Positions 18,447 to 26,130 of a stretch of 64,000 nucleotides of DNA are shown in pieces. Location: assembly GCF_026013965.1 (NCBI RefSeq), contig NZ_CP110341.1, forward strand, positions 2,170,001 through 2,234,000, read 5' to 3'. The notes under the pieces were generated by a model, which saw only the letters and a program-made list of their open reading frames with translations, made no database searches and had not been told where the DNA came from. The stretch comes from Brevibacterium sp. JSBI002. GTDB taxonomy: Bacteria > Actinomycetota > Actinomycetes > Actinomycetales > Brevibacteriaceae. Position 1 is the first letter of the stretch; each line of letters opens with the position of its first letter. Made by a program: the position numbers and the translations under genes.

Positions 18447-20974
18447 GTCTGAATACTCCTGACACACGTCCGCGCGGAGCCGATTCCGAGTCTGCGGCGA
18501 ACGACTATTCGGCACCCGTGTCGACGGGCGATGAGCGTCCCAGCACGGGTTGGCTCGAGGCGATCGTCGTCTTCGTCGCCATGGCCCTGACCGTTGTCGC
18601 CGTATCGGCGGTCTTCAAGGACTTCGCCTGGGTCTCGCCCGTCCTGGTCGCCGTCGCCGTCGTCGTCATCGTCGGCGCCGTGTTCCGCACCGTTCCGGCA
18701 CTGCGCTCGACCGGAACCGCGGTCATCGCCCAGTGTGTGGCCGGTCTCATCGCGGTCTTCATCGTCTGTGCCGGGGATTCGCTGCTGCTCGGGTTCATCC
18801 CGACCGGTGAGTCCTTCGGAACGGTGATCGATCTGCCCTCCGAGGGGGTCAGCGACCTCTACGCGACCGCTCCCCCGGCGGCGAGCACACCGGGCTTCAT
18901 CGCGATGCTCACGATCGCCTTCACCCTCATCACGATCCTCATCGACGGCCTCGTCTCGGATCTGCGGGCGCCGAAGGTCGGCGGTGTGCTGCTGCTGGTG
19001 CTGTGGATGATCCCCGTCTACTTCGCCGCGCAGGAGGTGAAGTGGTGGCACATCGTCGCGATCCTCGCGGCGTTCCTGCTGCTCATGCTCAGCCCCTATC
19101 TGCCCGCGACCCGGTGGCGCGGAGGCATGACGGCGATCCTCGCCGGAGCTCTGGCTCTGGCGATCGGCATCGGCCTGCCCATTCTGCTGCCCCCGGTGCC
19201 CACCCTGCCCGACCGGGCGTCGAAGGGCCAGGGCGACCTGACGGTGACGAACCCATTCCTCAACCTGCGCCAGAACCTCGGTGACCGGGATGACACGACG
19301 CTGTTCAGCTACCAGACGACGGACGAGGACGCGGATCCGATCCGGTTGACCTCGATCGACGACTTCGACGGTGAGAACTGGGCACCGAGCCCGTTCAGCC
19401 TCGATCCGTTCGCGATCGCCGCCGACGGAATGCCATGGCCCGCGGGGATGCCGCGGGACAAGAACTTCAAGGAGCAGACGATCAGCGTCGCCGTCGGCGA
19501 CAACTACGACCAGCAGTACCTGCCGTCTCCGTATGCTCCGCAGCAGCCGAAGGATCTGAGTCGTCGGTGGATCTTCGACGAGAAGACCCTGACGGTCGTC
19601 GGCAACGGTGAGAAGACCGGTGGACTGCAGTATTCGATGGACTATCTGTCCCCGAATCCCGACGTCGAGGATCTGCAGTCGGCGACTCCGGTGTCCGAGA
19701 GCGACTTCGAGACCGAACTCGCCGTCCCCGATTCCCTGCCGACCAGCGTGAAGGAGACCGCAGAGCGGGTCACCGCCGATGCGGATAACCAGTGGGAGGC
19801 CGCAGTCATGCTGCAGGCGTACTTCCGCGGCGGCGACTTCGAGTATTCGCTCGATGCCCCCGAACGGGCCAGCGGCGACGCGATCTCGGACTTCCTGGCC
19901 GATAAGCAGGGCTACTGCGTCCAGTTCTCCTCGGCCATGACGATCATGGCCCGGACGATGGGAATTCCGGCCCGCATCGGCGTCGGATACGCCGGCGGGG
20001 ACGAAGCCGAGAACGGCATCGACGTGAGCATGCAGGATTCGCATGCCTGGCCGGAACTCTACTTCGAAGGTGCCGGTTGGGTCCGCTTCGAACCCACCCC
20101 CGGCGGTCCCGCCGGCGATCCGCCGAAGTGGACCCTCGCCGATGGCGCCGACCAGCAGGAGGAGGGCGACGAGTCGGAGTCTGCGAGCCCGAGCGAAGAG
20201 CCGACCGAATCTGCTTCGCCGACCGGTGGCTCCGAGGAACCCACCGAGGAGGGGACGAGCACTCAGGCCGCAGAGCCGGTTGGTTCGAACTTCGGCACTG
20301 TCTTCGGCATCGCAGCCATCGTGCTCGTCCTGCTGCTGCTCGCCGCACTGCCCGCGATCTGGCGTTCGATCCTGCGCTCGCGCCGGACGAAGGATCCGCA
20401 GAACCTCGAGGCAGTGTGGACAGAGGTCCGTGCTCTGGCCACCGACTACGGGCAGAGCTTGGATTCGAGCCGGACCCTGCGCTTCAACGAGCTCGTGCTC
20501 GCCGGTGCCGTCCCAGCGGCCGGAGCTGCCGGTGCCGCCGGCGGTGGTGGCACCGAGGCTGCGGATGCCGCGAGCTCGACCGATGCGGATGCTGGCCCCA
20601 CGGCACCGGAGATCGATGCGGACACCGGCGAACCGATCCGAAAGTCCGCCGCCGAGGCGGCTGCCGGTTCCGGTGCCGCCGGTGAGAATGCAGCCGGTTC
20701 CTCGACGTTCGATCGTTCGGACGAACGGTTGCGGCGCTTGAGCAGTCCGGCCCCGTCACGTCCGTCCGAGTCGGGTCGTGATGACTCTGCGCTCGGAGCG
20801 TTCGTCGATGCCCTCGAAGCTCAGCGCTACGGTGCCGCTCCCGAGTCGCTCGATGACTCGGAGGTAAGTGCGCTCGTCGACGAGGTGAGGACGGACCTGT
20901 CGGAGAGGGCCACGCCGGGCAGTCGGATCTCTGCGAAGATCTGGCCGGCCAGCCTGTTCAATCGTCCGAAATGA
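18443..20974 (+). CDS. Multi-pass transglutaminase-like protein (TgpA family)
   Basis: The 843-residue membrane protein completes the MoxR-DUF58-transglutaminase operon. About six hydrophobic segments lie in the first 250 residues. An extracytoplasmic transglutaminase core follows with catalytic Cys in KQGYCVQFSSAMTIMAR, His in DSHAWPELYFEG and a downstream Asp/Glu region. Then come a Ser/Glu-rich linker, another membrane helix near residue 620 (TVFGIAAIVLVLLLLAALPA) and a cytoplasmic tail. The start is the ATGA overlap with the DUF58 gene. Family members are thought to act at the cell envelope; the substrate here is unknown. Confidence 0.88.
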   Translation: MSLNTPDTRPRGADSESAANDYSAPVSTGDERPSTGWLEAIVVFVAMALTVVAVSAVFKDFAWVSPVLVAVAVVVIVGAVFRTVPALRSTGTAVIAQCVAGLIAVFIVCAGDSLLLGFIPTGESFGTVIDLPSEGVSDLYATAPPAASTPGFIAMLTIAFTLITILIDGLVSDLRAPKVGGVLLLVLWMIPVYFAAQEVKWWHIVAILAAFLLLMLSPYLPATRWRGGMTAILAGALALAIGIGLPILLPPVPTLPDRASKGQGDLTVTNPFLNLRQNLGDRDDTTLFSYQTTDEDADPIRLTSIDDFDGENWAPSPFSLDPFAIAADGMPWPAGMPRDKNFKEQTISVAVGDNYDQQYLPSPYAPQQPKDLSRRWIFDEKTLTVVGNGEKTGGLQYSMDYLSPNPDVEDLQSATPVSESDFETELAVPDSLPTSVKETAERVTADADNQWEAAVMLQAYFRGGDFEYSLDAPERASGDAISDFLADKQGYCVQFSSAMTIMARTMGIPARIGVGYAGGDEAENGIDVSMQDSHAWPELYFEGAGWVRFEPTPGGPAGDPPKWTLADGADQQEEGDESESASPSEEPTESASPTGGSEEPTEEGTSTQAAEPVGSNFGTVFGIAAIVLVLLLLAALPAIWRSILRSRRTKDPQNLEAVWTEVRALATDYGQSLDSSRTLRFNELVLAGAVPAAGAAGAAGGGGTEAADAASSTDADAGPTAPEIDADTGEPIRKSAAEAAAGSGAAGENAAGSSTFDRSDERLRRLSSPAPSRPSESGRDDSALGAFVDALEAQRYGAAPESLDDSEVSALVDEVRTDLSERATPGSRISAKIWPASLFNRPK

Positions 20975-21021
20975 CGAGGAGCTGACGATCCAGGCCGGTA
21001 CCTGACGGTCCTGATCGATGT

Positions 21022-21055
21022 GCGAAGAGGCGGTCCTGCGGGGCCGCCTCTTCGC
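21022..21055. terminator. Hairpin after the transglutaminase gene, between convergent genes
   Basis: GCGAAGAGGCGG (21022-21033) and CCGCCTCTTCGC (21044-21055) form a perfect 12-bp stem with a 10-base loop. It lies about 50 bases after the transglutaminase stop and 40 bases after the stop of the converging DUF218 gene. It can therefore end both transcripts. No strong T run follows on either side. Confidence 0.65.
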
Positions 21056-21063
21056 TGTCTCGC

Positions 21064-21105
21064 AGAGTCTGGGCGCTCAGTGCGAGAGTCTGGGACCTCA
21101 GCGCC
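21064..21105. repeat. Two degenerate 21-bp tandem repeats overlapping the DUF218 gene stop
   Basis: AGAGTCTGGG(C/A)(G/C)CTCAG(T/C)GC occurs twice with a period of 21 bases (starting at 21064 and 21085). The second copy contains the reverse-strand stop codon of the DUF218 gene (TCA at 21098) and the first contains the same TCAG 21 bases further downstream. Comparable 21-bp units flank other 3' ends in this window. Confidence 0.5.
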
Positions 21106-21829
21106 CTGCCGCGCGTTTCGAGTCCTCTCGATCGAGTGCACGCAGGGCGAGCAGGCCGCGCACGGCGGCGATGGGCTTCACCAGCGGCTGTTCACCGAAT
21201 CGGTAGTCTCCCCCGCGGACCAACCGCCTGGCCAGGTCCGGGCGCATCTGCCACAGGTGGTCACGGGCTTTCTCGGCATGGTGGGAGTTCGAGACGATGC
21301 TGATCGTCGTGGCCGGGGTGAGCTCGCGATCGATGATGGGGATCGCGTTGGCTATGTTCTCCCACGTCGTTGTGCTCTGCTCCTCCAGCACAGCTCGGCC
21401 GGTGTAGCCGAGTTCGTCCCGGGCGAAGCGTTCGAGGATGAGGGCCTCCGGTGTTCGTCCTGTGACGGCGCCTCCGCAGAAGATGAGGAGAGTCGACCGG
21501 GCTGCCGGAACGATCGACCGCAGACCCGCGCGGACCCGGAACCGGTTGATTCCGTTCGGTCGCTGACCGCGGTTGGCATATCCGAGGACGATGATGATCT
21601 GGTCGCTGTCGGCTGTGGTCTCGTCTCTGCCTGCCGCGGTCAGGGCCCGAACGCCTGGAATCGACCGTCGATCGCTCCGTGGTCGCCGGCCACCAGAGGC
21701 ATCACAGGCTCCCAGCCGACGGCGGCTCGATCGCCAGTGCGCTGCCTCGGCGAAGGCGGAGCCGCCGGCAAAGACAGCAAGGGCAGAACCGGCGAGTACG
21801 CGGACCGGCATTGAAAAAGGCACCCTCAT
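21098..21829 (-). CDS. DUF218 (YdcF/SanA-like) protein
   Basis: Predicted envelope-associated protein of the DUF218 family; some members act in wall or vancomycin-sensitivity pathways, and the catalytic role is unsettled. The 243-residue product has an N-terminal hydrophobic segment (VRVLAGSALAVFAGGSAFA) that may be a signal or anchor. The DUF218 core reads IIIVLGYANRG, STLLIFCGGAV, LEEQSTTTWENIANA and SIVSNSHHAEKA. The start may be the ATG used here or the one six codons later, both with modest ribosome sites. It follows the DUF3040 gene by 31 bp and probably shares its transcript. Confidence 0.82.
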   Translation of the reverse strand: MRVPFSMPVRVLAGSALAVFAGGSAFAEAAHWRSSRRRLGACDASGGRRPRSDRRSIPGVRALTAAGRDETTADSDQIIIVLGYANRGQRPNGINRFRVRAGLRSIVPAARSTLLIFCGGAVTGRTPEALILERFARDELGYTGRAVLEEQSTTTWENIANAIPIIDRELTPATTISIVSNSHHAEKARDHLWQMRPDLARRLVRGGDYRFGEQPLVKPIAAVRGLLALRALDREDSKRAAGR

Positions 21830-21860
21830 GTCGAGAGTGCCTTGATCGCAGAGAGCAGGA

Positions 21861-22268
21861 TCATTCGCCGCGCTGGCGCTTCTCCCACCGGTCTTCCATT
21901 CGGCTCATGAATCCGGAGTTGCCCTTGGACTCGGTCTTCGCTCCGGAGGTCCGGGAGTCCGTCTGAGTGGTGTGCACATGGCCGGGACGGCTGAACGCCC
22001 AGTACATTCCGGTGACCATGAGGCCGAAGCCGACGACGCCGAGGGCGATCCACCAGGCGGAGTTGGAGACGAGCGAGATCGCGAGGATCGTCGCGGCCAG
22101 TCCGGCGAGAGCGATGAGGATGCCGAGGACGAAGCGCTTGGCGGAGAACCCGGGCCCCGTGGCCGCGGCCTGGGTTTCCGAGATATTCCGGGCAAAACGA
22201 GGGTCTTCACTGCGCAGCTGCTTCTCCAGTTGATCCAACAGCTGCTGTTCGTGATCGGAGAGTGGCAT
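21861..22268 (-). CDS. DUF3040 membrane protein
   Basis: Small actinobacterial membrane protein of 135 residues. The N-terminal MPLSDHEQQLLDQLEKQL is the diagnostic DUF3040 opening, followed by DPRFARN. Two adjacent membrane helices (VLGILIALAGLAATILAISLV and WIALGVVGFGLMVTGMYWAF) and a charged C-terminal tail come next. In mycobacteria a DUF3040 gene also lies near the dcw cluster. The function is not known. GGGGG lies at ribosome-site distance. Confidence 0.88.
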   Translation of the reverse strand: MPLSDHEQQLLDQLEKQLRSEDPRFARNISETQAAATGPGFSAKRFVLGILIALAGLAATILAISLVSNSAWWIALGVVGFGLMVTGMYWAFSRPGHVHTTQTDSRTSGAKTESKGNSGFMSRMEDRWEKRQRGE

Positions 22269-22305
22269 CTCGAACCCCCGTTTCGCTACTCAAGTCTTTC
22301 CCACA

Positions 22306-22311
22306 ATCATA
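22306..22311 (-). promoter_or_regulatory. -10 element for the DUF3040 transcript
   Basis: On the minus strand TATGAT lies 37 bases before the DUF3040 ATG, at the right distance for a short leader. No convincing TTGACA-like -35 is seen 16-18 bases further upstream. It is called from the -10 match alone. Confidence 0.4.
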
Positions 22312-22397
22312 GTCTCTGAGGCTTGAAAAAACATCTCCGGGGGCCGTCAGGAGCAGGATTCCCACGGGGTCTTCAGACTGTGCTCCCGCTCACCCGG

Positions 22398-22438
22398 TCT
22401 CAGGCCTCGGGACGCTTGCGCAGAAGTGAGGCCTGAGA
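22398..22438. terminator. dinB: Inverted repeat spanning the dinB stop
   Basis: TCTCAGGCCTC (22398-22408) and GAGGCCTGAGA (22428-22438) are perfect 11-bp arms separated by 19 bases. The distal arm contains the dinB stop codon and the proximal one lies in its last codons. The hairpin could aid transcription termination or transcript stability; no T run follows. Confidence 0.4.
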
Positions 22439-23635
22439 GATCGCTTCGCTGCCGAATCGCCGCCTCACCTCGTCGAGGGCGACCTCGGCTTCACGTCCGG
22501 AATGAACTGGTTCGTCCAAGGTGGCCTGCCGCCCGGTGACGGCGAAATCGCTGAGGCCGGCGGCGCGGACGCCGAGCAGCCTGACTCCCTGGGGACGCTG
22601 CTCACGCAGCTTGCGCAGGGCCGGCCGCAGCGCCTCGTACATCTCCCGGGCCAGATCAGTCGGTGCCGACAGAGTCACAGACCTCGACAGAGTCGTGAAA
22701 TCGCCGAGGCGGTACTTCAGTCCGAGGCTTGTGACGACCTTTCCCTCCGCACGGACTCGGTAGGCTACCTTGTCGGCGAGGCGCAGCAGTTCGTGCTCGA
22801 GCACGGCGATGTCCCAGATGTCCTCGCCGAAGGTGTTCTCCGCACTGATCGAGTGCTCCTTGGCCTGGTGGTCGAAACCGGACGAGTCCTGACCGTGGGC
22901 AGCTCGCCACAGCTGATGGCCGTGCGCACCGAAGACACGTGCGGCCCAATCCTCGTCGACTGCGGCGAGGTCGCCGATGAGGCGGATTCCGTAGCGGAAG
23001 AACCCCTCCTGAGTCTTCTCCCCCACGCCGGGCAGCGCTTCGATCGGCATCGGGTCGAGGAACTCCTGGGTCGCGGCCGCGGGCACGAGCAGCTGACCGT
23101 TCGGCTTCGCCCTGGTCGAGGCGAGTTTGGCCACGACGCGGCTGACGGCGATGCCGACCGAGGCGCTCAGACCGGTGCGCTCCTGGATCTGGGCGCGCAG
23201 CTGCGTGGTGATCTCCACCGGAGAGCCGAGCCGGCGCACGGCTCCGGAGACGTCGATATAGGCTTCGTCGACGCTGACCTGCCGCACATCGGGGGTCACC
23301 CTGGCGACGAGATCGAAGACTTGGCGGGAGTACGAGGAATACAAGCCGTGGGACGGCGGGATCACCTCGGCGACGGGGCACAGGTTCATGGCCCGCGACA
23401 TCGGCATCGCCGCATGCACACCGAACTCGCGGGCTTCATAGCTGGCCGAGACGACGACTCCGCGTCCGCTGCGTCCGCCGACAATGACCGGGCGGCCGAC
23501 GAGGTGCGGGCGGCTGAGCAGCTCGACGGAGACGAAGAACGAGTCCATGTCGAGGTGGAGCATGGTGGCACCGGTGTCGTCCGTGCCCAGACGGCTCAGA
23601 TCACCTCCGGATCGCGCCAGCTGCTTCCGACTCAT
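22400..23635 (-). CDS. dinB: DNA polymerase IV (Y-family)
   Basis: Error-prone translesion polymerase. The 411-residue protein has the catalytic palm motifs LHLDMDSFFVSVELL and RQVSVDEAYIDVSG. The YSSYSRQVFDL segment, the GIAVSRVVAKLASTRAKPNG fingers region, the helix-hairpin-helix PIEALPGVGEKT and a little-finger domain follow. The start at MSRKQLARSGG has GAGGGG six bases upstream; the frame extends further upstream over the divergent lipoprotein gene without homology. No SOS box was seen in front of it. Confidence 0.93.
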   Translation of the reverse strand: MSRKQLARSGGDLSRLGTDDTGATMLHLDMDSFFVSVELLSRPHLVGRPVIVGGRSGRGVVVSASYEAREFGVHAAMPMSRAMNLCPVAEVIPPSHGLYSSYSRQVFDLVARVTPDVRQVSVDEAYIDVSGAVRRLGSPVEITTQLRAQIQERTGLSASVGIAVSRVVAKLASTRAKPNGQLLVPAAATQEFLDPMPIEALPGVGEKTQEGFFRYGIRLIGDLAAVDEDWAARVFGAHGHQLWRAAHGQDSSGFDHQAKEHSISAENTFGEDIWDIAVLEHELLRLADKVAYRVRAEGKVVTSLGLKYRLGDFTTLSRSVTLSAPTDLAREMYEALRPALRKLREQRPQGVRLLGVRAAGLSDFAVTGRQATLDEPVHSGREAEVALDEVRRRFGSEAISQASLLRKRPEA

Positions 23636-23695
23636 CGCCTGCCCCTCGCCTTCGTTCCTTTCGGCTCCGCCGAACAGTCCAGGTACTCTTGAAGC

Positions 23696-24241
23696 ATGGT
23701 ATCGCGCACCGCTGTCATAACACTGCCCATCGTTGCCGCGTTCGCTCTCGCGGGCTGCTCGGGAAACGGTGGAGACAAGGCCGAATCGACCCCTTCGGCT
23801 TCTCAGGAGGCCTCGGCTTCCGCGTCCCCGTCCGAGGACCAGACCGCCTCGTCCGAAGCATCGACCGAGGCCACGGGCTCGGACCCCGACACATCGAACG
23901 ATGTGAAGGATCTGCCCGAATACATCAAGGCGTACCCGGATTCCGAGGTGCTCTCGGCTTCGATCGTCAAGGCTCACAACGACAAGGACAAGAAGCTGCC
24001 CGAGCAGGTCAGTCTCGTCGTCACGGCGAAGGCCGATGCCAAGGACATCTTCGAGTTCTACGAGAAGGAGCTCGGCAAGGCGGACTTCGAACGCCTCGGC
24101 GATGAGGTGAAGACGAAGAGCGCCCGCGTGGTCAACTTCAAGCACAAGGACAATGACAGCGTCCTCGTCGTCACGGTCGCCGAGGATTCGGAGGACAAAG
24201 CGAATTCGATCGTGTCCGTCGGCGGAAACATCAGTTCATGA
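23696..24241 (+). CDS. Predicted lipoprotein of unknown function
   Basis: A 181-residue exported protein with a signal peptide and lipobox AFALAGC, cysteine near residue 20, so it is probably lipid-anchored. A Ser/Ala/Glu-rich linker follows (residues 25-70). Then comes a compact domain with PEYIKAYPDSEVLSAS, SLVVTAKADAKDIFEFYEK and a series of predicted beta strands ending in VSVGGNIS. I do not recognise the domain. In mycobacteria the corresponding position near idsA holds a lipoprotein gene (LppM), but this sequence does not clearly resemble it. The stop overlaps the next gene in ATGA. Confidence 0.75.
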   Translation: MVSRTAVITLPIVAAFALAGCSGNGGDKAESTPSASQEASASASPSEDQTASSEASTEATGSDPDTSNDVKDLPEYIKAYPDSEVLSASIVKAHNDKDKKLPEQVSLVVTAKADAKDIFEFYEKELGKADFERLGDEVKTKSARVVNFKHKDNDSVLVVTVAEDSEDKANSIVSVGGNISS

Positions 24242-25560
24242 CCTCGCGCAGATCAAGGTTGACCGGCGACTCCCCTGAGTCCGCCCCGTCCGACTCCCCT
24301 GAGTCCGCCCCGTCCACCGCGCCCGCCTCGTCCGACGCTCCCAGCTCGGCCGACGCCTTTCCCATCCTCGTCGAGTCCCTCGACTCTCCCGAGTCCATAG
24401 CCGCTGAGGTGTCCGCCCAGCTGGAGGCCTTCCTCGCTGAGAAGGCTGCCGAATTCGAGGCTATCTCACCCGATGCGACAGCGATCGGCGATGCGCTCAT
24501 CGAGTTCACCCGCGGCGGCAAGAGGGTCCGTCCCGTCCTGCTGTGGTGGGGCTTCCAGCTCGCTGGCGGTGACCTCCGCGCCGGCGTGGCAGGCGGGACC
24601 GCAGCCGACCGGGCAACCGGCTCTGCAGCCGACGTCACCGTCGGTCTGGCTCAGGCAGCCGGTTCGCTCGAGCTGCTCCACGCCGCCGCGCTCATCCATG
24701 ATGATGTCATCGACAATTCGGACACCCGTCGCGGCCGTCCGGCCCTGCACCGACAGTTCGAGGCCCGACACCAACGCTTCGGCTTCCATGGCGACGGCGC
24801 GTCCTTCGGCGTCTCCGCCTCCATCGTCATCGGCGATATCTGCCTGGCGCTGAGCGAGGAGCTCTTCGAACGTTCCCAGGAGACCCTGGGCAACGGCCGC
24901 ACGGCCCTCGAACTGCGGGGAACCGTGCGCCGCGATGTCATGGTCGGCCAGTACCTCGACGTGCTCGCCGAGGTCATACCTCTTGGCGACGACCGGATCG
25001 CCGACCGCGCATGGGAGGTGCTCAGCTATAAGTCCGCGAAGTATTCGGTCGAACAGCCGCTCCTCCTCGGCGCGGCCCTGGCTGGTGCGGACTCCGAACA
25101 GCTGCAGGAGATCTCCGCTTTCGGCCTTCCGCTCGGACAGGCGTTCCAGCTGCGCGACGATGTGCTCGGCATCGCCGGTGACCCCGCGGCCACCGGCAAA
25201 CCCGCCGGCGACGATATCCGCGAGGGCAAGCGGACCGTGCTCATCGCCGAGACCGCGGCCCGGATCTCGGCGGATCAGCTCGAGATCCTCGCCGCACGAT
25301 TGGGCGATCCGGATCTCAGCGACACCGAGGTGGCCGATTGCGTTGACATGATCACGGACTCGGGCGGACTCGCCGCCGTCGAATCCTTCATCGCGGACAA
25401 GCATGCCCACGCAGCGACGATCGTCGATACGTGGGCAGAAGGTGCCGCAGGTGCAGCATCAGCGGAACGGTCGGCCGCCTCGGCGCAGGTGCGCATCGGG
25501 TCGGCCGCGCAGGAGCGGCTCAAGGGATTCGCGAAAGCCCTGAGCTACCGCTCCAGCTGA
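24238..25560 (+). CDS. Polyprenyl diphosphate synthase (IdsA-type trans-prenyltransferase)
   Basis: Elongates isoprenyl diphosphates for quinones, carotenoids or lipid carriers. The 440-residue protein contains GGKRVRPVLLWWGF, the first aspartate-rich motif in HDDVIDNSDTRRGRPALH, the KSAKYSVEQPLLLGAAL segment and the second motif FQLRDDVLGIAGD. This is standard for FPP/GGPP-type synthases. An N-terminal extension of about 45 residues is Ser/Pro/Ala-rich and holds a small tandem repeat. The neighbourhood (Rv2175c-like gene, pknL-like kinase, aroG) matches the mycobacterial idsA2 locus. Chain length cannot be told from sequence alone. Confidence 0.9.
   Translation: MTSRRSRLTGDSPESAPSDSPESAPSTAPASSDAPSSADAFPILVESLDSPESIAAEVSAQLEAFLAEKAAEFEAISPDATAIGDALIEFTRGGKRVRPVLLWWGFQLAGGDLRAGVAGGTAADRATGSAADVTVGLAQAAGSLELLHAAALIHDDVIDNSDTRRGRPALHRQFEARHQRFGFHGDGASFGVSASIVIGDICLALSEELFERSQETLGNGRTALELRGTVRRDVMVGQYLDVLAEVIPLGDDRIADRAWEVLSYKSAKYSVEQPLLLGAALAGADSEQLQEISAFGLPLGQAFQLRDDVLGIAGDPAATGKPAGDDIREGKRTVLIAETAARISADQLEILAARLGDPDLSDTEVADCVDMITDSGGLAAVESFIADKHAHAATIVDTWAEGAAGAASAERSAASAQVRIGSAAQERLKGFAKALSYRSS
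24268..24315 (+). repeat. 24-bp perfect tandem duplication in the synthase N-terminus
   Basis: The 24-base unit beginning GACTCCCCTGAGTCC occurs twice head to tail (24268-24291 and 24292-24315). It encodes DSPESAPS twice, in frame, in the disordered N-terminal extension. The perfect identity suggests recent slippage. Confidence 0.85.
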
Positions 25561-25650
25561 ATCCGTCAGACCGCTTCAGGCGTACCCGACGGATCAGTTC
25601 GCTCACGGCGCTTACGGCTGAAAGCGCTCACTCTGCGCGGGAAGCCCAGA

Positions 25651-26001
25651 TCAGAACGCGAGGGCCTGAGCGCGGCGACGCACTTCCTTCTTGTTGCCGG
25701 CGCGAAGCAGGTCGATGGGTCGGCCGGGCAGGGACTCGTCGTGAGTGAAGAGCCACACGATGGCTTCTTCGTAGTCGAATCCGGCGTCATAGAGGGTGTG
25801 CAGGGTGCCCTTGAGCGGTTTGACGACCTCGCCGTCGACGAAGAAGGCCAACGGAACCCGCAGAACCTTCGGATTGCCGATCTTGATTCCGCAGATGGCG
25901 CCGTCTTCGAGCAGCCTCCGCACTTGGGAGATGCCGAGCCCGGTGAGCTCTGCGATGTCGGGCAGCGGGGCCCAGTCCTGGACGAGTTCTTCGGTATTCA
26001 C
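25651..26001 (-). CDS. Rv2175c-like winged-helix DNA-binding protein
   Basis: The 116-residue protein resembles the mycobacterial Rv2175c family, a DNA-binding substrate of kinase PknL. The N-terminal helix-turn-helix reads PLPDIAELTGLGISQVRRLLEDG. The C-terminal part LKGTLHTLYDAGFDYEEAIVWLF, then GRPIDLLRAGNKKEVRRRAQA, matches the family's end. The GTG start was chosen by length and homology. GAGG lies too close to serve as ribosome site, whereas TACGCT seven bases upstream looks like a -10 element, so the message may be leaderless. It converges with idsA and is divergent from the LysM gene. Confidence 0.85.
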   Translation of the reverse strand: MNTEELVQDWAPLPDIAELTGLGISQVRRLLEDGAICGIKIGNPKVLRVPLAFFVDGEVVKPLKGTLHTLYDAGFDYEEAIVWLFTHDESLPGRPIDLLRAGNKKEVRRRAQALAF

Positions 26002-26130
26002 GCCCTCAAGCGTAGCAATATTCGGCAGAAACACCCCGCCATGCGGTGCCGAATGCTCGGGTCGAGCCCGCCTACTCGTTAGGCTGGAGACCGTAGCTTC
26101 CCCACTCGACATGAAGTCAACAGGTGACAG

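Noticed and set aside
18188..20044. 618-codon open frame on the minus strand opposite the DUF58 and transglutaminase genes
   Set aside because: Antisense to two well-supported genes; Arg/His/Asp-rich composition typical of reverse-frame shadows.
22400..23700. SOS (LexA) box for dinB
   Set aside because: No TCGAAC-N4-GTTCGA-like sequence found in the short region upstream of dinB.
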